Below, in pieces: positions 18,024 to 28,044 of a stretch of 64,000 nucleotides of DNA. The notes under the pieces were generated by a model. That model ran no database searches. It saw only the letters and a program-made list of their open reading frames with translations, and was not told where the DNA came from. The position numbers and the translations under genes were made by a program. How positions within the stretch are numbered: position 1 is the stretch's first letter; the number at the start of each line of letters is the position of its first letter. Source of the stretch: Nitrospira sp. (GTDB lineage: Bacteria; Nitrospirota; Nitrospiria; Nitrospirales; Nitrospiraceae); the NCBI GenBank assembly GCA_005116955.1, contig SWDI01000005.1:97056-161055 (forward strand). The letters run 5' to 3'.

Positions 18024-18536
18024 TCAACGGGTAGGGCTTGATTCCCCTTCCAGCTTTTCTTCCTGCATGACGCCATGATCCTGGTACGCTTCACTGGCTT
18101 CCACGTCCAACATCCGCTCGAAGGTATGAAGCGTCGCCCGCATCCGCTCAACCATGAGCAGCCGCTGCTTCTGCAGTAGAGACAAGTCTCGCTGTGTGTT
18201 TCCTAGCTCCACTCGCGCTTGTCGGAATAACTCGCTGGCTTTCAGTTCCGCCTCTTTGACGATCAACTCGGCATCGCGTTGCGCGCTTCGCTTGACATCC
18301 TCGGCCAAGGACTGCGCCGAGATCAATGTGGTAGACAAAGTCGCCTCGGTCCGTTTGAGATCCGAGACCTGCTGTTCAAGCGTCATAATTCGATCACGCA
18401 ACGTGGCATTGTCACGATTCAGGTATTCGACAGTTTGTGCAATCTCTTCTAGAAAGCGGTTGACCTCTTCACGGTCATAGCCACGAAGCTTGACTTGAAA
18501 GACCATCTGTTGAATGTCGAGCGGTGTGATCTTCAT
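18024..18536 (-). CDS. divIVA: DivIVA domain protein
   Basis: 170 residues. The N-terminal membrane-binding DivIVA segment (ITPLDIQQMVFQVKLRGYDREEVNRFL) is followed by a long coiled coil (about residues 30-135). DivIVA proteins mark curved membrane and septa. The start at 18536 matches the family; an in-frame extension of eight codons is ignored. Last gene of the dcw transcript, directly behind yggT, as in Gram-positive dcw clusters. Confidence 0.9.
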   Translation of the reverse strand: MKITPLDIQQMVFQVKLRGYDREEVNRFLEEIAQTVEYLNRDNATLRDRIMTLEQQVSDLKRTEATLSTTLISAQSLAEDVKRSAQRDAELIVKEAELKASELFRQARVELGNTQRDLSLLQKQRLLMVERMRATLHTFERMLDVEASEAYQDHGVMQEEKLEGESSPTR

Positions 18537-18556
18537 GGCATCCCCCATTCGTTGAA

Positions 18557-18853
18557 TCAATTCATCCGTACCGCGAGGTCCTTAATCGACTGTACGACCG
18601 CAATCTGCAAAAACCAGATGGTCACGATGACGATCAATGGCGACCAATCCATGCCCATCCCCGAGCCCAATCGCCGTCGGATCGGGACCAAAATCGGTTC
18701 AGTGACTCGGGTAAGGAATTGAACGATTGGATTCCACGGATCCGGATTCACCCAAGAAATCAGCGCTCGAGCAATGACGATCCAGCTATAGAACGTCAGC
18801 GCATAATCAAGTACCGTGGCCACCCCTAATAGCGTATTTCCCACAACAAACAT
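18557..18853 (-). CDS. yggT: YggT family membrane protein
   Basis: 98 residues, two hydrophobic segments joined by the conserved loop ALISWVNPDPWNPIVQFLTRVTEP. YggT proteins have a poorly defined role in envelope or osmotic stress and commonly sit beside yggS/proC. Its ATG overlaps the proC stop by one base. Confidence 0.9.
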   Translation of the reverse strand: MFVVGNTLLGVATVLDYALTFYSWIVIARALISWVNPDPWNPIVQFLTRVTEPILVPIRRRLGSGMGMDWSPLIVIVTIWFLQIAVVQSIKDLAVRMN

Positions 18854-19671
18854 CAGCCTCTAAGCTCCTGAGAACGTTTCGTCGCGGCCTCGACGGCGTC
18901 GATCAATACGCCTCGGAGGCCTCCCTGTTCCAGTCTATGCAAACCCGCAATCGTCGTTCCGCCAGGAGACGCCACCTGATCCTTGAGACGCGCTGGATGC
19001 TGCCCAGTTTCTATGACCATCCGTGCCGCGCCCAAAACGGTCTGCGCAGCAAGGAGACTGGCCGTTTCTCGTGACAACCCCATCTTGACGCCGCCATCGG
19101 TCATCGCTTCGATCATGAGAAAGACGTACGCCGGTCCGCTTCCGCTCAAGCCGGTCACAGCATCCATGAAGCGCTCATCGACAGACACCACCCGACCAAC
19201 CGACTCAAAGAGCTGTCGCGCACATGCCACTTCGCTCTCCCCTACCCCGGGACCGATCGCCAAGGCAGTCATCCCTTCACCGACCATCGCCGGCGTATTC
19301 GGCATCGCGCGAATGACACGAGCCTGCGGCCCACAAGCCTCAATAATTCGCATGAGTGGCATTCCCGCAACCACCGAGATCACAAGCCGTTTCACCAACC
19401 CATCCCCGATCTCCTTGAAGACTGCGGCCATTACCTGAGGTTTCACGGCCAGCACAATGACATCTCCCGAGACTACTGCCTCATGATTCGTGGCACTAAT
19501 TTGAACGCCGTACTGCTTCTTGAGATGCTCCAGGCGGGCCGTATCTGGATCAGCGACATAGATCTGCCCGGCCTTGTAGCCCCCGGAGGACAGCACCCCA
19601 CTGATCAATGCCTCCGCCATCCGGCCACTGCCCACAAACGAGATATTGGGCATGACTGTTGGACTAGACAT
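18853..19671 (-). CDS. proC: Pyrroline-5-carboxylate reductase
   Basis: 272 residues after choosing the ATG at 19671. Last step of proline synthesis, NAD(P)H-dependent. The Rossmann motif FVGSGRMAEALI is near the N-terminus, and the C-terminal helical domain has the signature ASPGGTTIAGLHRLEQGG. GGAG lies seven bases before the start, and the gene overlaps yggS by 8 bp. A longer frame upstream is non-homologous. Confidence 0.95.
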   Translation of the reverse strand: MSSPTVMPNISFVGSGRMAEALISGVLSSGGYKAGQIYVADPDTARLEHLKKQYGVQISATNHEAVVSGDVIVLAVKPQVMAAVFKEIGDGLVKRLVISVVAGMPLMRIIEACGPQARVIRAMPNTPAMVGEGMTALAIGPGVGESEVACARQLFESVGRVVSVDERFMDAVTGLSGSGPAYVFLMIEAMTDGGVKMGLSRETASLLAAQTVLGAARMVIETGQHPARLKDQVASPGGTTIAGLHRLEQGGLRGVLIDAVEAATKRSQELRG

Positions 19672-20374
19672 GCCGCGCTCCAAAGATGGCGGTGCCAACC
19701 CGGACCAATGTCGCCCCTTCCTCAATGGCCACGTCATAATCGTTTGACATGCCCATTGACAATTCATCCATCCCTACGGTCGGTAAGTTTAAAGCCGCGA
19801 TCTGTCGAGCCAGTTCATGGAGTGTGCGGAAATACGGCCTGGCCGAATCCTGACCAGCGGTCGGTGGAGGAATCGTCATGAGGCCCTTGATACACATATG
19901 AGAGAATTGGGCCATCATAGGTACTGATCGTACCACGTCATCGGGATGAAACCCTGCCTTTGTTGGTTCCCCTCCGATATTTACTTCCAGCAAGACATTC
20001 TGCCGACAACCGGCTTCCTCCGCACGACGATTGATTTCTTGCGCGAGGTCGACCGTATCTACCGAATGAATGAGGTCGAATCGACCGATTACAGATCGGA
20101 CCTTCCTCCGTTGCAGCTGACCGATAAAATGCCATTGAACTGATGCCTCGGTGAACACGGCTATTTTGGGAAGCGCTTCCTGTACCCGATTTTCACCTAA
20201 CATGCACAGGCCGGCGCGCACACCTTCCGCAATATGTTCAACGGTCACGGTCTTCGTTGCGGCCACGAGCCGCACCGTACCGGCAGGACGTCCAGCTTTT
20301 TCCTCCGCCAACCGGATCTTCGTCAGAATCGATTGAACGCGTTTTGCGATCGTGTCAGGGATGAGCGGTTCCAT
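19664..20374 (-). CDS. yggS: YggS/PROSC family PLP-binding protein
   Basis: 236 residues. Binds pyridoxal phosphate through the lysine in LVAATKT and helps balance PLP and amino acids. The family motifs GENRVQE, WHFIGQLQRRK and SMGMSNDYDVAIEEGATLVRVGTAIFG are complete in order. The ATG at 20374 is preceded by AGAGGA; the frame runs ten codons further without homology. Confidence 0.93.
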   Translation of the reverse strand: MEPLIPDTIAKRVQSILTKIRLAEEKAGRPAGTVRLVAATKTVTVEHIAEGVRAGLCMLGENRVQEALPKIAVFTEASVQWHFIGQLQRRKVRSVIGRFDLIHSVDTVDLAQEINRRAEEAGCRQNVLLEVNIGGEPTKAGFHPDDVVRSVPMMAQFSHMCIKGLMTIPPPTAGQDSARPYFRTLHELARQIAALNLPTVGMDELSMGMSNDYDVAIEEGATLVRVGTAIFGARHV

Positions 20375-20459
20375 GGTCCTCTCGCAGGAGTCGCGGCCGC
20401 TCATTCAGCAGCCCATTCTTCATTCTAGCGGAAGCGCATCCGAATTGGCAGAGCCTCAC

Positions 20460-21203
20460 CTATGCTCGCCTCATCGGCAACCCGATGGCACTGACCATGG
20501 TCCCGTTGACCTTCCCCTCCCGCCGATAGGAAAAAAAGAGGTCTTCATGGCAAATTGTACAGACGTTGACAGTGGTGATGGACTTCGGAGATACCCCAAA
20601 GGCTTGCGCCTGTTCTCTGACGAGCGCTTTCAAATCAAGATGCACTCTTCCTGCCTCCTTCGTCCGAACCACCTTCTTCCAATCTGGAAATCCCTGATAC
20701 AGATGGTCAAGAACCGGCTCATCCACTTCATAGCAGCAAACCCCAGCGGATGGACCGATACTGATCCGTACATGCTCTAGACGCGATCCAAAGCGAGACT
20801 CCAATAGGGCCAACGTTTTGGGAACAATGCCGGCAACCGCTCCTCGCCAGCCGGCATGGACTGCAGCCACAACCCGACGCTTAGGATCATGCATGAGAAT
20901 CGGGACACAATCCGCCGTCCGTACCGCCACCATAATGCCAGGTTGATCGGTAACCAAGGCATCCCAACCTCCCACAAATCGATCCGTCGGGGCGAGGGCA
21001 CGATCCACCACTAACGCCTCTGTCCCATGGACTTGCTTCACTGAGAGCGTCCATGAAGACGACGCCGCGCCTGCGATCCTCCGCTGTGGAATACCTGTTT
21101 CAAGGCCAAGCCCCATGGCATGCCGACGGGTCCCGAAAAAATGGCGGACCTGAGTCCCGGCATCCGCAAACGCCGGCACGGTAATAACCGATGAGCTTGC
21201 CAT
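20460..21203 (-). CDS. pgeF: PgeF/YfiH family peptidoglycan editing or purine-salvage enzyme
   Basis: 247 residues, the multicopper-like laccase-domain family. E. coli YfiH removes wrongly incorporated amino acids from UDP-MurNAc, while human and other members act on purine nucleosides. Metal-ligand region AAVHAGWRGAVAGIV and the Cys motif in SAGVCCYEVDEPV are both seen. I start at ATG 21203; a longer frame would overlap ftsZ by 40 bp. The dcw setting favours the peptidoglycan editing role. Confidence 0.88.
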   Translation of the reverse strand: MASSSVITVPAFADAGTQVRHFFGTRRHAMGLGLETGIPQRRIAGAASSSWTLSVKQVHGTEALVVDRALAPTDRFVGGWDALVTDQPGIMVAVRTADCVPILMHDPKRRVVAAVHAGWRGAVAGIVPKTLALLESRFGSRLEHVRISIGPSAGVCCYEVDEPVLDHLYQGFPDWKKVVRTKEAGRVHLDLKALVREQAQAFGVSPKSITTVNVCTICHEDLFFSYRREGKVNGTMVSAIGLPMRRA

Positions 21204-21244
21204 AATCACATTCCCTGCCTCATCACGTGAAAATCGGCACGCGA

Positions 21245-22441
21245 TCAGTCTGTTTGTTTGCGTAGAAAGGTTGGCACATCCCATTCGTCTTCGGCGGTCA
21301 TCACCGCTCGATCCATTGACTCTCGCACATCATTCATTCGTCTCAAAAAGGTGGGGCGATCGAGGTCTTTTATCGGTCGATCTCCCGCTAATGCAGCACC
21401 CATGCCGGCTAACGCTGAGGGGACAGGTTTGGCTGGCCGACTTGCTCCCCTATCAGCTCCGATCGTGACGGGCGCTGAGTCCTCTTCTCGTTGAAACCCG
21501 GTCGCGATCACCGTGATGATCAGTTCCTCCCCCATGTCCGGGTTGATGACCTGACCGACGATGATGTTGGCTTCAGGATCTGCCGCCTGTTGGATGATCG
21601 AGGCGGCTTCTTCGATCTCGTGCAGCGACATGCTGGGGCCTCCCGTAATGTTCAACAGAACACCGCAGGCCCCCTCAACACTTCCTTCCTCAAGAAGAGG
21701 ACTGCACATAGCCTTTTGCGCCGCTTCGATCGCCCGATTCGGCCCATAGGACACGCCCATGCCCATGACCGCTCGTCCCGTGTGTGACATCACGGTCCGA
21801 ACATCGGCAAAGTCAACGTTCACATGTCCTGTCGTCGTAATGACGTCGGCGATACCCTGGATCGCTTGGCGCAGCACATCGTCCGCGACTTTGAATGCTT
21901 CGAGAAGCGGAGTTGATTTATCGACAATCCCCAGCAGCCGCTGGTTCGGAATCACGAGCAAGGTATCGACATGCCGACGCAAGTCCCGGATTCCTTCTTC
22001 CGCGTGCCTGTGTCGCCGTTGGCCTTCATACTGAAATGGTTTTGTCACGACGCCTACCGTAAGGATACCCATTTCGCGGGCAATGCTGGCCACAATGGGG
22101 GCGGCTCCTGTGCCGGTTCCTCCCCCCATCCCGGCCGTGACAAAGACCATATCGGCCCCTTCGAGACATTCTCGGATATGTTCTTTACTCTCGAGTGCGG
22201 CATCTCGACCGATCTCCGGCTTTGCCCCCGCACCCAACCCCCGGGTGCGTTCCGGCCCGAGCTGGATCTTATACGGTGCCAACGACCGATCAAGCGCCTG
22301 AAGATCGGTGTTACCGGCGATAAAGTCGACGCGTGCGAGTCCGGAGGTGATCATCGTGTTGATCGCGTTGCACCCGGCACCACCAATTCCGATCACCTTG
22401 ATGCGGACCGGTGACAGCATATCTTCCTGAAATGAGAACAT
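21245..22441 (-). CDS. ftsZ: Cell division protein FtsZ
   Basis: 398 residues. Tubulin-like GTPase that forms the Z ring. GTP-binding motif GGGTGTGA at residues 106-113, N-terminal GIGGAGCN at 18-25, T7 loop around [11 protein letters not shown]. The conserved C-terminal peptide WDVPTFLRK, which binds FtsA, is intact. A GGAGG Shine-Dalgarno sits eight bases before the ATG. Confidence 0.98.
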   Translation of the reverse strand: MFSFQEDMLSPVRIKVIGIGGAGCNAINTMITSGLARVDFIAGNTDLQALDRSLAPYKIQLGPERTRGLGAGAKPEIGRDAALESKEHIRECLEGADMVFVTAGMGGGTGTGAAPIVASIAREMGILTVGVVTKPFQYEGQRRHRHAEEGIRDLRRHVDTLLVIPNQRLLGIVDKSTPLLEAFKVADDVLRQAIQGIADVITTTGHVNVDFADVRTVMSHTGRAVMGMGVSYGPNRAIEAAQKAMCSPLLEEGSVEGACGVLLNITGGPSMSLHEIEEAASIIQQAADPEANIIVGQVINPDMGEELIITVIATGFQREEDSAPVTIGADRGASRPAKPVPSALAGMGAALAGDRPIKDLDRPTFLRRMNDVRESMDRAVMTAEDEWDVPTFLRKQTD

Positions 22442-22504
22442 TGGGGCACCTCCTCACAGCGCCTCGCACGACGACCGGCTTGCCGTCCGCAAGGGTTCTA
22501 AAGG

Positions 22505-23746
22505 TTAAAAGACCTCCGACACCCACTTCGTCCACCCACGCATTTTTGCCCAAGGCCCTCCATTGCGCAGCCCGGCCGTTTCTAATTCACCGACATGTCG
22601 CCGGGCGTGTAACAATAGACCGACCCCGGTCGAATGACTGGGATGGCCGACAGTTTCTCGTAACCCTCCGACACCGGATGGTATGCCCCTGCGTGCTGGC
22701 AAGTTCAAAACCTTCTCCGCAGCGTCGGGCATGCCCTCTAATAACGATGTGCCTCCGGTGATCACGACACCGGCCCCCAATATCCCTTCATAGCCGGCAC
22801 GTGCAATTTCTCTCCGGACGAGCTCAAAGATCTCCTCAACGCGCGGCTCCAAAATCTCGGCAATAGCCCGTCTAGAAAATGTTCGAGCTGGCCGATCTCC
22901 AACAGACGGTACTTCGATGATCTGATGCCCTGTCAGCAACTCAGTCCGCGCAACACCATACTGCGTTTTAATCTTCTCAGCCTCAGTCTGTGAAGTGTGG
23001 AGGACAAAGGCCAAATCCTTTGTCAAGTTTTGGCCGCCGATGGGAAGGACCGCTGAGTGACGAATGCTGCCATCCAGGAAAATAGCCAGGTCCGTTGTTC
23101 CGCCTCCTAAATCCACCATTACCACACCCAAGTCACGCTCTTCTTGGCCCAATACGGCTTCACTGGAGGCGAGCGGCTGCAGAATAATGTCCACGACATC
23201 GAGTCCGGCTCGATTCACGCACTTCACAATATTCTGCGCAGAGGTCACGGCACCGGTGATGACATGCACGTTCACTTCCAAGCGATTGCCAGAAAGGCCT
23301 AATGGTTCGCGCACACCTTCCTGCCCATCGACCATGAACTCTCGCGGTAGCACGTGAAGAATCCTGCGTTCGTGGGGAATGACAGCAAGAGTACGGGCAC
23401 TTTCAATGGCTCGCTGGATATCTTCTCGCGTCACCTCGGCTCGTTTCAGCGCCACAACGCCCTTGCAGTTTTCAGCAGAAATGTGGCTACCCGCGATGCC
23501 GGTGTAGACCGAATTGATCTGGACGGCCGCCATCAACTCCGCCTCTTCGACTGCTTTCTTGATGGATTCGACGGTGCTTTCGATGTTGACAACGACTCCC
23601 TTACGTAGGCCAAGGGAAGGACTCGATCCGACGCCGATAATACTGATCCCTCCAGCATCGGTCATCTCCGCCACGATCGCACAGATCTTCGTGGTTCCGA
23701 TATCGAGACCGACCAGAATTTGATCCCGTTTCGGCACCGCACTCAC
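22505..23746 (-). CDS. ftsA: Cell division protein FtsA
   Basis: 413 residues, actin-like ATPase that ties FtsZ to the membrane. Phosphate and adenosine loops (GLDIGTTKICAIVAE, VMVDLGGGTTDLAIF, GVVITGGTSLLEGM) are present, with the 1C insertion between the first two. The last dozen residues (MRGWTKWVSEVF) form the expected Trp-rich amphipathic membrane-targeting helix. Confidence 0.97.
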   Translation of the reverse strand: MSAVPKRDQILVGLDIGTTKICAIVAEMTDAGGISIIGVGSSPSLGLRKGVVVNIESTVESIKKAVEEAELMAAVQINSVYTGIAGSHISAENCKGVVALKRAEVTREDIQRAIESARTLAVIPHERRILHVLPREFMVDGQEGVREPLGLSGNRLEVNVHVITGAVTSAQNIVKCVNRAGLDVVDIILQPLASSEAVLGQEERDLGVVMVDLGGGTTDLAIFLDGSIRHSAVLPIGGQNLTKDLAFVLHTSQTEAEKIKTQYGVARTELLTGHQIIEVPSVGDRPARTFSRRAIAEILEPRVEEIFELVRREIARAGYEGILGAGVVITGGTSLLEGMPDAAEKVLNLPARRGIPSGVGGLRETVGHPSHSTGVGLLLHARRHVGELETAGLRNGGPWAKMRGWTKWVSEVF

Positions 23747-24609
23747 CCCCCTTCCCGTACGACAATCCGATTTTCGTACCGGAGATCCACCTCGTTCGCT
23801 CCGCGTCCGCGACCGTCAAAGTTCAACGTTTTGAGTGTCGGTTTGACGCGTCGGAACCGTTCCCACTGCTCTCCGACCGCTGCCTCCCCGAATTGAAATC
23901 GCACTCCCTGTACAAGCGCGATGAGGTTTGACGGGTTTTCGGCGTTTACTTGTAGCCGACCTTCGAAGGTTTGTCCGACTAAATGTGCAAGCTCGATGCC
24001 CGACGCAATGACCTGCTTTACCGACTCAGTCTCTTCCAGTAGACCTTTGGAATCGATTCCCGTCACAAGAGGCAACGCATCATCATCGGTCTGACCGAGC
24101 CTGGTCAGCACATGCCCCTCCGCATCAGTCAGAAAGTTCTGAGAGTCGGCACGGATGACTGCGGCTGGTTTTCGCTCAACCAGGGATATACGTAACTCAT
24201 GAAACAGAACGCGGGTCACTTCGGCTTCTTTGACCCACGGGTGAGATTCCACCTGCTCCTTAATAACACTCGTGACAATATGGTGGAGGCCCGTACCAGA
24301 TTTCACCTTCGCAAGATCGAGCACTTTCTGCCTATCGATGTGATGGCCTCCTTCGATCGTGATGGTCTTAATCTCCAGCAATGCTTGGAGCGCAGGGCCA
24401 GTGTATTTCACACTGATCACGATGATCCCTGCCACGAATACCGTACCGATGATCACGCCAGCCCATCGAGTAAGGGCCTTTCGTCTGGCTGTTGTCCCCT
24501 GTTGGACTTCCCTCCCCGCTCTCTCTCCTTCCGGACCCTTCCACTGATTTTTTCGTGGCTCCACGGGAGAAGGTCGCCGTTTTCTTCTCAAGAATGGCAT
24601 CGCACTCAC
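23743..24609 (-). CDS. ftsQ: Cell division protein FtsQ/DivIB
   Basis: 288 residues: a basic cytoplasmic tail of about 45 residues, one membrane helix (about 50-70), a POTRA domain starting IKTITIEGGHHIDRQKVLDLA, and the FtsQ beta domain. It bridges early and late division proteins in the periplasm. Overlaps ddl and ftsA by 4 bp each. Confidence 0.93.
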   Translation of the reverse strand: MSAMPFLRRKRRPSPVEPRKNQWKGPEGERAGREVQQGTTARRKALTRWAGVIIGTVFVAGIIVISVKYTGPALQALLEIKTITIEGGHHIDRQKVLDLAKVKSGTGLHHIVTSVIKEQVESHPWVKEAEVTRVLFHELRISLVERKPAAVIRADSQNFLTDAEGHVLTRLGQTDDDALPLVTGIDSKGLLEETESVKQVIASGIELAHLVGQTFEGRLQVNAENPSNLIALVQGVRFQFGEAAVGEQWERFRRVKPTLKTLNFDGRGRGANEVDLRYENRIVVREGG

Positions 24610-25583
24610 TCCTTCGGCACCACCTGCGAAAAGCGATTCGCACGATCAAGGGCCGACTGCAGAATCCGTTCGACTAAGACATCGTACGCAATCCCAACTT
24701 GAGCTGCGGCCATGGGCAAAAGACTCGTCTCCGTCATGCCGGGAACCGTATTGATCTCCAAGACATAGGGCCGACCCCTCGAAGTGATCCGAAAATCCAC
24801 GCGAGCAGCCCCCTCGCACTCCAACGCCTCGTAGGTTCGCCTCGCTAGTTCACTGATGTGGCGCATCACCTTGGGAGGGAACGGAGCGGGACAGAGGTAC
24901 TGAGTCTTGCCCTTCTGATACTTTGCCGAGAAGTCGTAAAAACCCTCAGGCGCCACGATTTCAATGGCAGGGAGCACGGCGGGACCTTCCGCCGTTGTTC
25001 CCAGAATGGAAACGGCAGCTTCATGTCCAGGAATATAACTCTCCACCAGCGCCTCTGGATCATAGCGATGCGCAAGGGCGAGCGCCTCTTTCCATTGAGT
25101 GCGGCGACGCACGATCGTCACCCCAATCGTAGAACCCTGCGAAACCGGCTTGACGACAATCGGCAATTTCAGTTTGGTCTGCCTCAGAACCTTCGCCAAT
25201 GACGACCTGTCACATGCGCGCACAACGGTGCCGGCCGGTAGCGGGATACCATGTGCGGCCAATAGCATTTTTGTGGCTGCCTTGTGCATGCCTACGGCAC
25301 TTGCACGTATACCGGATCCGGTATAGGGAATTCCCAACGTCTCGAGAAATCCCTGGATGGTTCCGTCTTCACCGCCCGGTCCGTGCAACGAGAGAAACGC
25401 AATGGCGACTTTCTGATCCTCCAAATCTCGATGCAGACGATCGGTGACATCGATGGCCACCGCATCGTATCCTTGACGGATCAGGGCCTGATGAACAGCC
25501 TGACCGGTCTTGAGTGAAATATCCCGTTCTGAAGAGCGTCCTCCCATGAGCACGCCGATCCGGGCATTTGTTAGACGACCCAT
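24606..25583 (-). CDS. ddl: D-alanine--D-alanine ligase
   Basis: 325 residues, ATP-grasp enzyme joining two D-Ala for the peptidoglycan stem. Motifs: GRSSERDISLKTG at the N-terminus, LHGPGGEDGTIQGFLE, and the Mg-binding end EINTVPGMTETSLLPMAA. Overlaps ftsQ by 4 bp. Confidence 0.97.
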   Translation of the reverse strand: MGRLTNARIGVLMGGRSSERDISLKTGQAVHQALIRQGYDAVAIDVTDRLHRDLEDQKVAIAFLSLHGPGGEDGTIQGFLETLGIPYTGSGIRASAVGMHKAATKMLLAAHGIPLPAGTVVRACDRSSLAKVLRQTKLKLPIVVKPVSQGSTIGVTIVRRRTQWKEALALAHRYDPEALVESYIPGHEAAVSILGTTAEGPAVLPAIEIVAPEGFYDFSAKYQKGKTQYLCPAPFPPKVMRHISELARRTYEALECEGAARVDFRITSRGRPYVLEINTVPGMTETSLLPMAAAQVGIAYDVLVERILQSALDRANRFSQVVPKE

Positions 25584-25603
25584 CGTTACAACGACTCCCT
25601 TCG

Positions 25604-26554
25604 CTATACTTCACCCACGACTTTCAACTCCAGCTCCAATTTGATCCCCATCTTTCGCATAATTCCCGTACGTATCTTCTTGATAAGCGAGAGGACATCG
25701 GAGGCACTGGCCTGCCCTTGATTCACAATAAAATTGGCATGCTTCATCGAGACCTGTGCATCACCGACTGATGTGCCCTTGAACCCTGTCGCTTCAACGA
25801 CTCGCCCTGCCGAATCGTTCAGCGGATTCTTGAACACACAGCCGGCGCTCGGTAGCGTAAGCGGCTGCGTATCACGGCGGTAGTGGAGATAGTCTTTTAC
25901 GACCTTTTCGATATCTGCTCGCACTCCCGACCTCAGTTGCAGCCATACTCCGACCACCACACCCAGCGGCAATGTCGCCCGGCGATACCCAAATTCGATC
26001 GCCTCTGCGGAACAGTCCATCAGTGCGCCTTTCGGGGACACAATCCGAACGGCTTTCACTGAGTCTTTCATCTCACCGAGCCGTGTCCCTGCATTCATCA
26101 CGACACACCCTGCGACAGTGCCGGGAATACCGGCCGCCCACTCCAATCCCGCCAAGGACCGGCGGATGGCATGACCGATCAGCGTCGGCATGCCGACACC
26201 TCCTTCGGCATACAACACGGATCCTGGTTCTTCTTTAATCGCACGTAATTTCCCCAAACTAACCACCACACCCCGAATGCCTTTGTCCCGAACCAGGAGG
26301 TTGGTGCCACCCAACACAAAGATCGGAAGCTTTTGCTCATGCGTCTGTTTGGTGAGCTGAACAACATCCTCCACGTCAGCCGGCTCCACCAACACATCAG
26401 CGGGACCACCAATATGGAATGACGTGTACTCTCTAAGCGGGGCATTGAAGCGAACCACCCCTCGAACGCCGGCCACGGCAGACTCCAATCTGCGCTGTAC
26501 CCGCATTGGTCGTCCCTTCGCTCCATCTGTGTGCATCGATGCGTCATGGGCCAT
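25604..26554 (-). CDS. murB: UDP-N-acetylenolpyruvoylglucosamine reductase
   Basis: 316 residues. FAD enzyme reducing UDP-GlcNAc-enolpyruvate to UDP-MurNAc. FAD-binding YTSFHIGGPADVLVEP and VLGGGTNLLVRDKGIRG are clear, and the catalytic-serine motif SAGCVFKNP is intact. The ATG at 26554 is joined to the murC stop in a TGATG. The first 17 residues are poorly conserved, so a start at Met18 is possible. Confidence 0.95.
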   Translation of the reverse strand: MAHDASMHTDGAKGRPMRVQRRLESAVAGVRGVVRFNAPLREYTSFHIGGPADVLVEPADVEDVVQLTKQTHEQKLPIFVLGGTNLLVRDKGIRGVVVSLGKLRAIKEEPGSVLYAEGGVGMPTLIGHAIRRSLAGLEWAAGIPGTVAGCVVMNAGTRLGEMKDSVKAVRIVSPKGALMDCSAEAIEFGYRRATLPLGVVVGVWLQLRSGVRADIEKVVKDYLHYRRDTQPLTLPSAGCVFKNPLNDSAGRVVEATGFKGTSVGDAQVSMKHANFIVNQGQASASDVLSLIKKIRTGIMRKMGIKLELELKVVGEV

Positions 26555-28044
26555 CAAGCAGACTCAAGCCGTGCAAGAATCCCAGTTCCAGCCTTCCAGA
26601 TATCGCCCGCCCCCAACGTAAGAACAAGATCGCCCGGTCTGAGATGAGGCAGTACCTGATCCGGTAGCGTTTCCTTGCGCTCGAGGAAGGTCACAGATGG
26701 ATGCCCTGCCGCCTTGATCGTTTCGGCAAGGGCCGCTCCAGAAACTCCCGGTATCGGTGATTCACCGGCCGGATAAATTTCTGTCATGAACAGCATATCG
26801 GCGTGCGCAAAGGCATCCGCAAAATCTCCGATGCAATCCCGCGTCCGGCTATATCGATGCGGCTGGAAAAGAACCACCAATCGACGGTCCCATCCCTGCT
26901 TGGCAGCCGCAAGAGTTGCTTTCACCTCAGTGGGATGATGGCCATAGTCGTCGACAACCATGATGCCGCCGGCTTCGCCTCGCAAATGAAACCGCCGTTC
27001 AACTCCTGTAAAGGCCGCCAACCCTTTGCGAATCAGGTCAACAGGAATCTCTAGCTCGATCCCGATAGCAATGGCGACCAGCGCATTGGAAACGTTGTGG
27101 ATCCCCGGCACAGCCAAGCGAAAGGGACCAAGATTCTTCCCGCGAAAATGAGCCCTGAACTCGGCACTCCATTGCTTCAAGCTAATATCGGTTGCCTTGA
27201 AATCGGGTGCCACCCCATCCCGATCCCGAAGCCCGTAGGTGTGATACTGCTTGACCAGGCGAGGGAACAGTGCGGCCAGACGATCATCATCGGCACACAA
27301 AACCGCCACACCGTAAAACGGTATTTTATTGATGAATTCGAGAAAGCTCTCGTTGATGCGCTCCATCGACCCGTAATGATCAAGGTGCTCACGGTCCAGA
27401 TTGGTCACCGCCACGATGGTCGGAGAGAGACGAAGAAATGATCCATCACTTTCGTCTGCTTCCGCCACAAGCAAGTCGCCTCGTCCAAGCCGTGCATGGC
27501 TACCCAAAGCATTGACCTTGCCTCCAATCACCATTGTGGGGTCGAGGCCACCTTGCGCCAACACGTTGGCGACCATGGATGTCGTCGTGGTCTTTCCATG
27601 GGCACCGGCGATAGCTACCCCAAACTTCAGACGCATCAGCTCCGCCAACATCTCCGCCCGCGGAATGACTGGAATCTGCTTGCTCTTCGCTACCACAACT
27701 TCCGGGTTACTTGCCGCCACGGCGGAGGAAATGACCACGACTTGCGCCTCCCCCACATTGGACTCCTGATGCCCAATGAACACTTTCCCACCGAGTTCTT
27801 CCAGTCGCCTCGTCGTCTCCGAAACACTCAGATCTGAACCGGTCACCTTGTATCCCATCGTGAGCAGCACTTCTGCGATGCCACTCATGCCGGCCCCGCC
27901 AATTCCGACGAGATGAATCTGCTGTATTTTTCGAAACAGTGTCATGCGAGCCTGCCTTTGTCGTCCCGCTGAAGTCCGTGACCGAATCCCTTGTTCACCA
28001 ACAACGCTAACCTCCGGTTGCTCTAGTAGATTGATTGATGTCAT
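26554..28044 (-). CDS. murC: UDP-N-acetylmuramate--L-alanine ligase
   Basis: 496 residues from the ATG at 28044, which has GGAG six to nine bases upstream but overlaps murG by 38 bp. The family proper begins 33 residues later at MTLFRKIQQIHLVGIGG, so 27945 is an alternative start. ATP-binding loop AGAHGKTTTTSMV, central DDYGHHPTE and FQPHRYSRT are all present. Adds the first L-Ala to UDP-MurNAc. Confidence 0.95.
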   Translation of the reverse strand: MTSINLLEQPEVSVVGEQGIRSRTSAGRQRQARMTLFRKIQQIHLVGIGGAGMSGIAEVLLTMGYKVTGSDLSVSETTRRLEELGGKVFIGHQESNVGEAQVVVISSAVAASNPEVVVAKSKQIPVIPRAEMLAELMRLKFGVAIAGAHGKTTTTSMVANVLAQGGLDPTMVIGGKVNALGSHARLGRGDLLVAEADESDGSFLRLSPTIVAVTNLDREHLDHYGSMERINESFLEFINKIPFYGVAVLCADDDRLAALFPRLVKQYHTYGLRDRDGVAPDFKATDISLKQWSAEFRAHFRGKNLGPFRLAVPGIHNVSNALVAIAIGIELEIPVDLIRKGLAAFTGVERRFHLRGEAGGIMVVDDYGHHPTEVKATLAAAKQGWDRRLVVLFQPHRYSRTRDCIGDFADAFAHADMLFMTEIYPAGESPIPGVSGAALAETIKAAGHPSVTFLERKETLPDQVLPHLRPGDLVLTLGAGDIWKAGTGILARLESA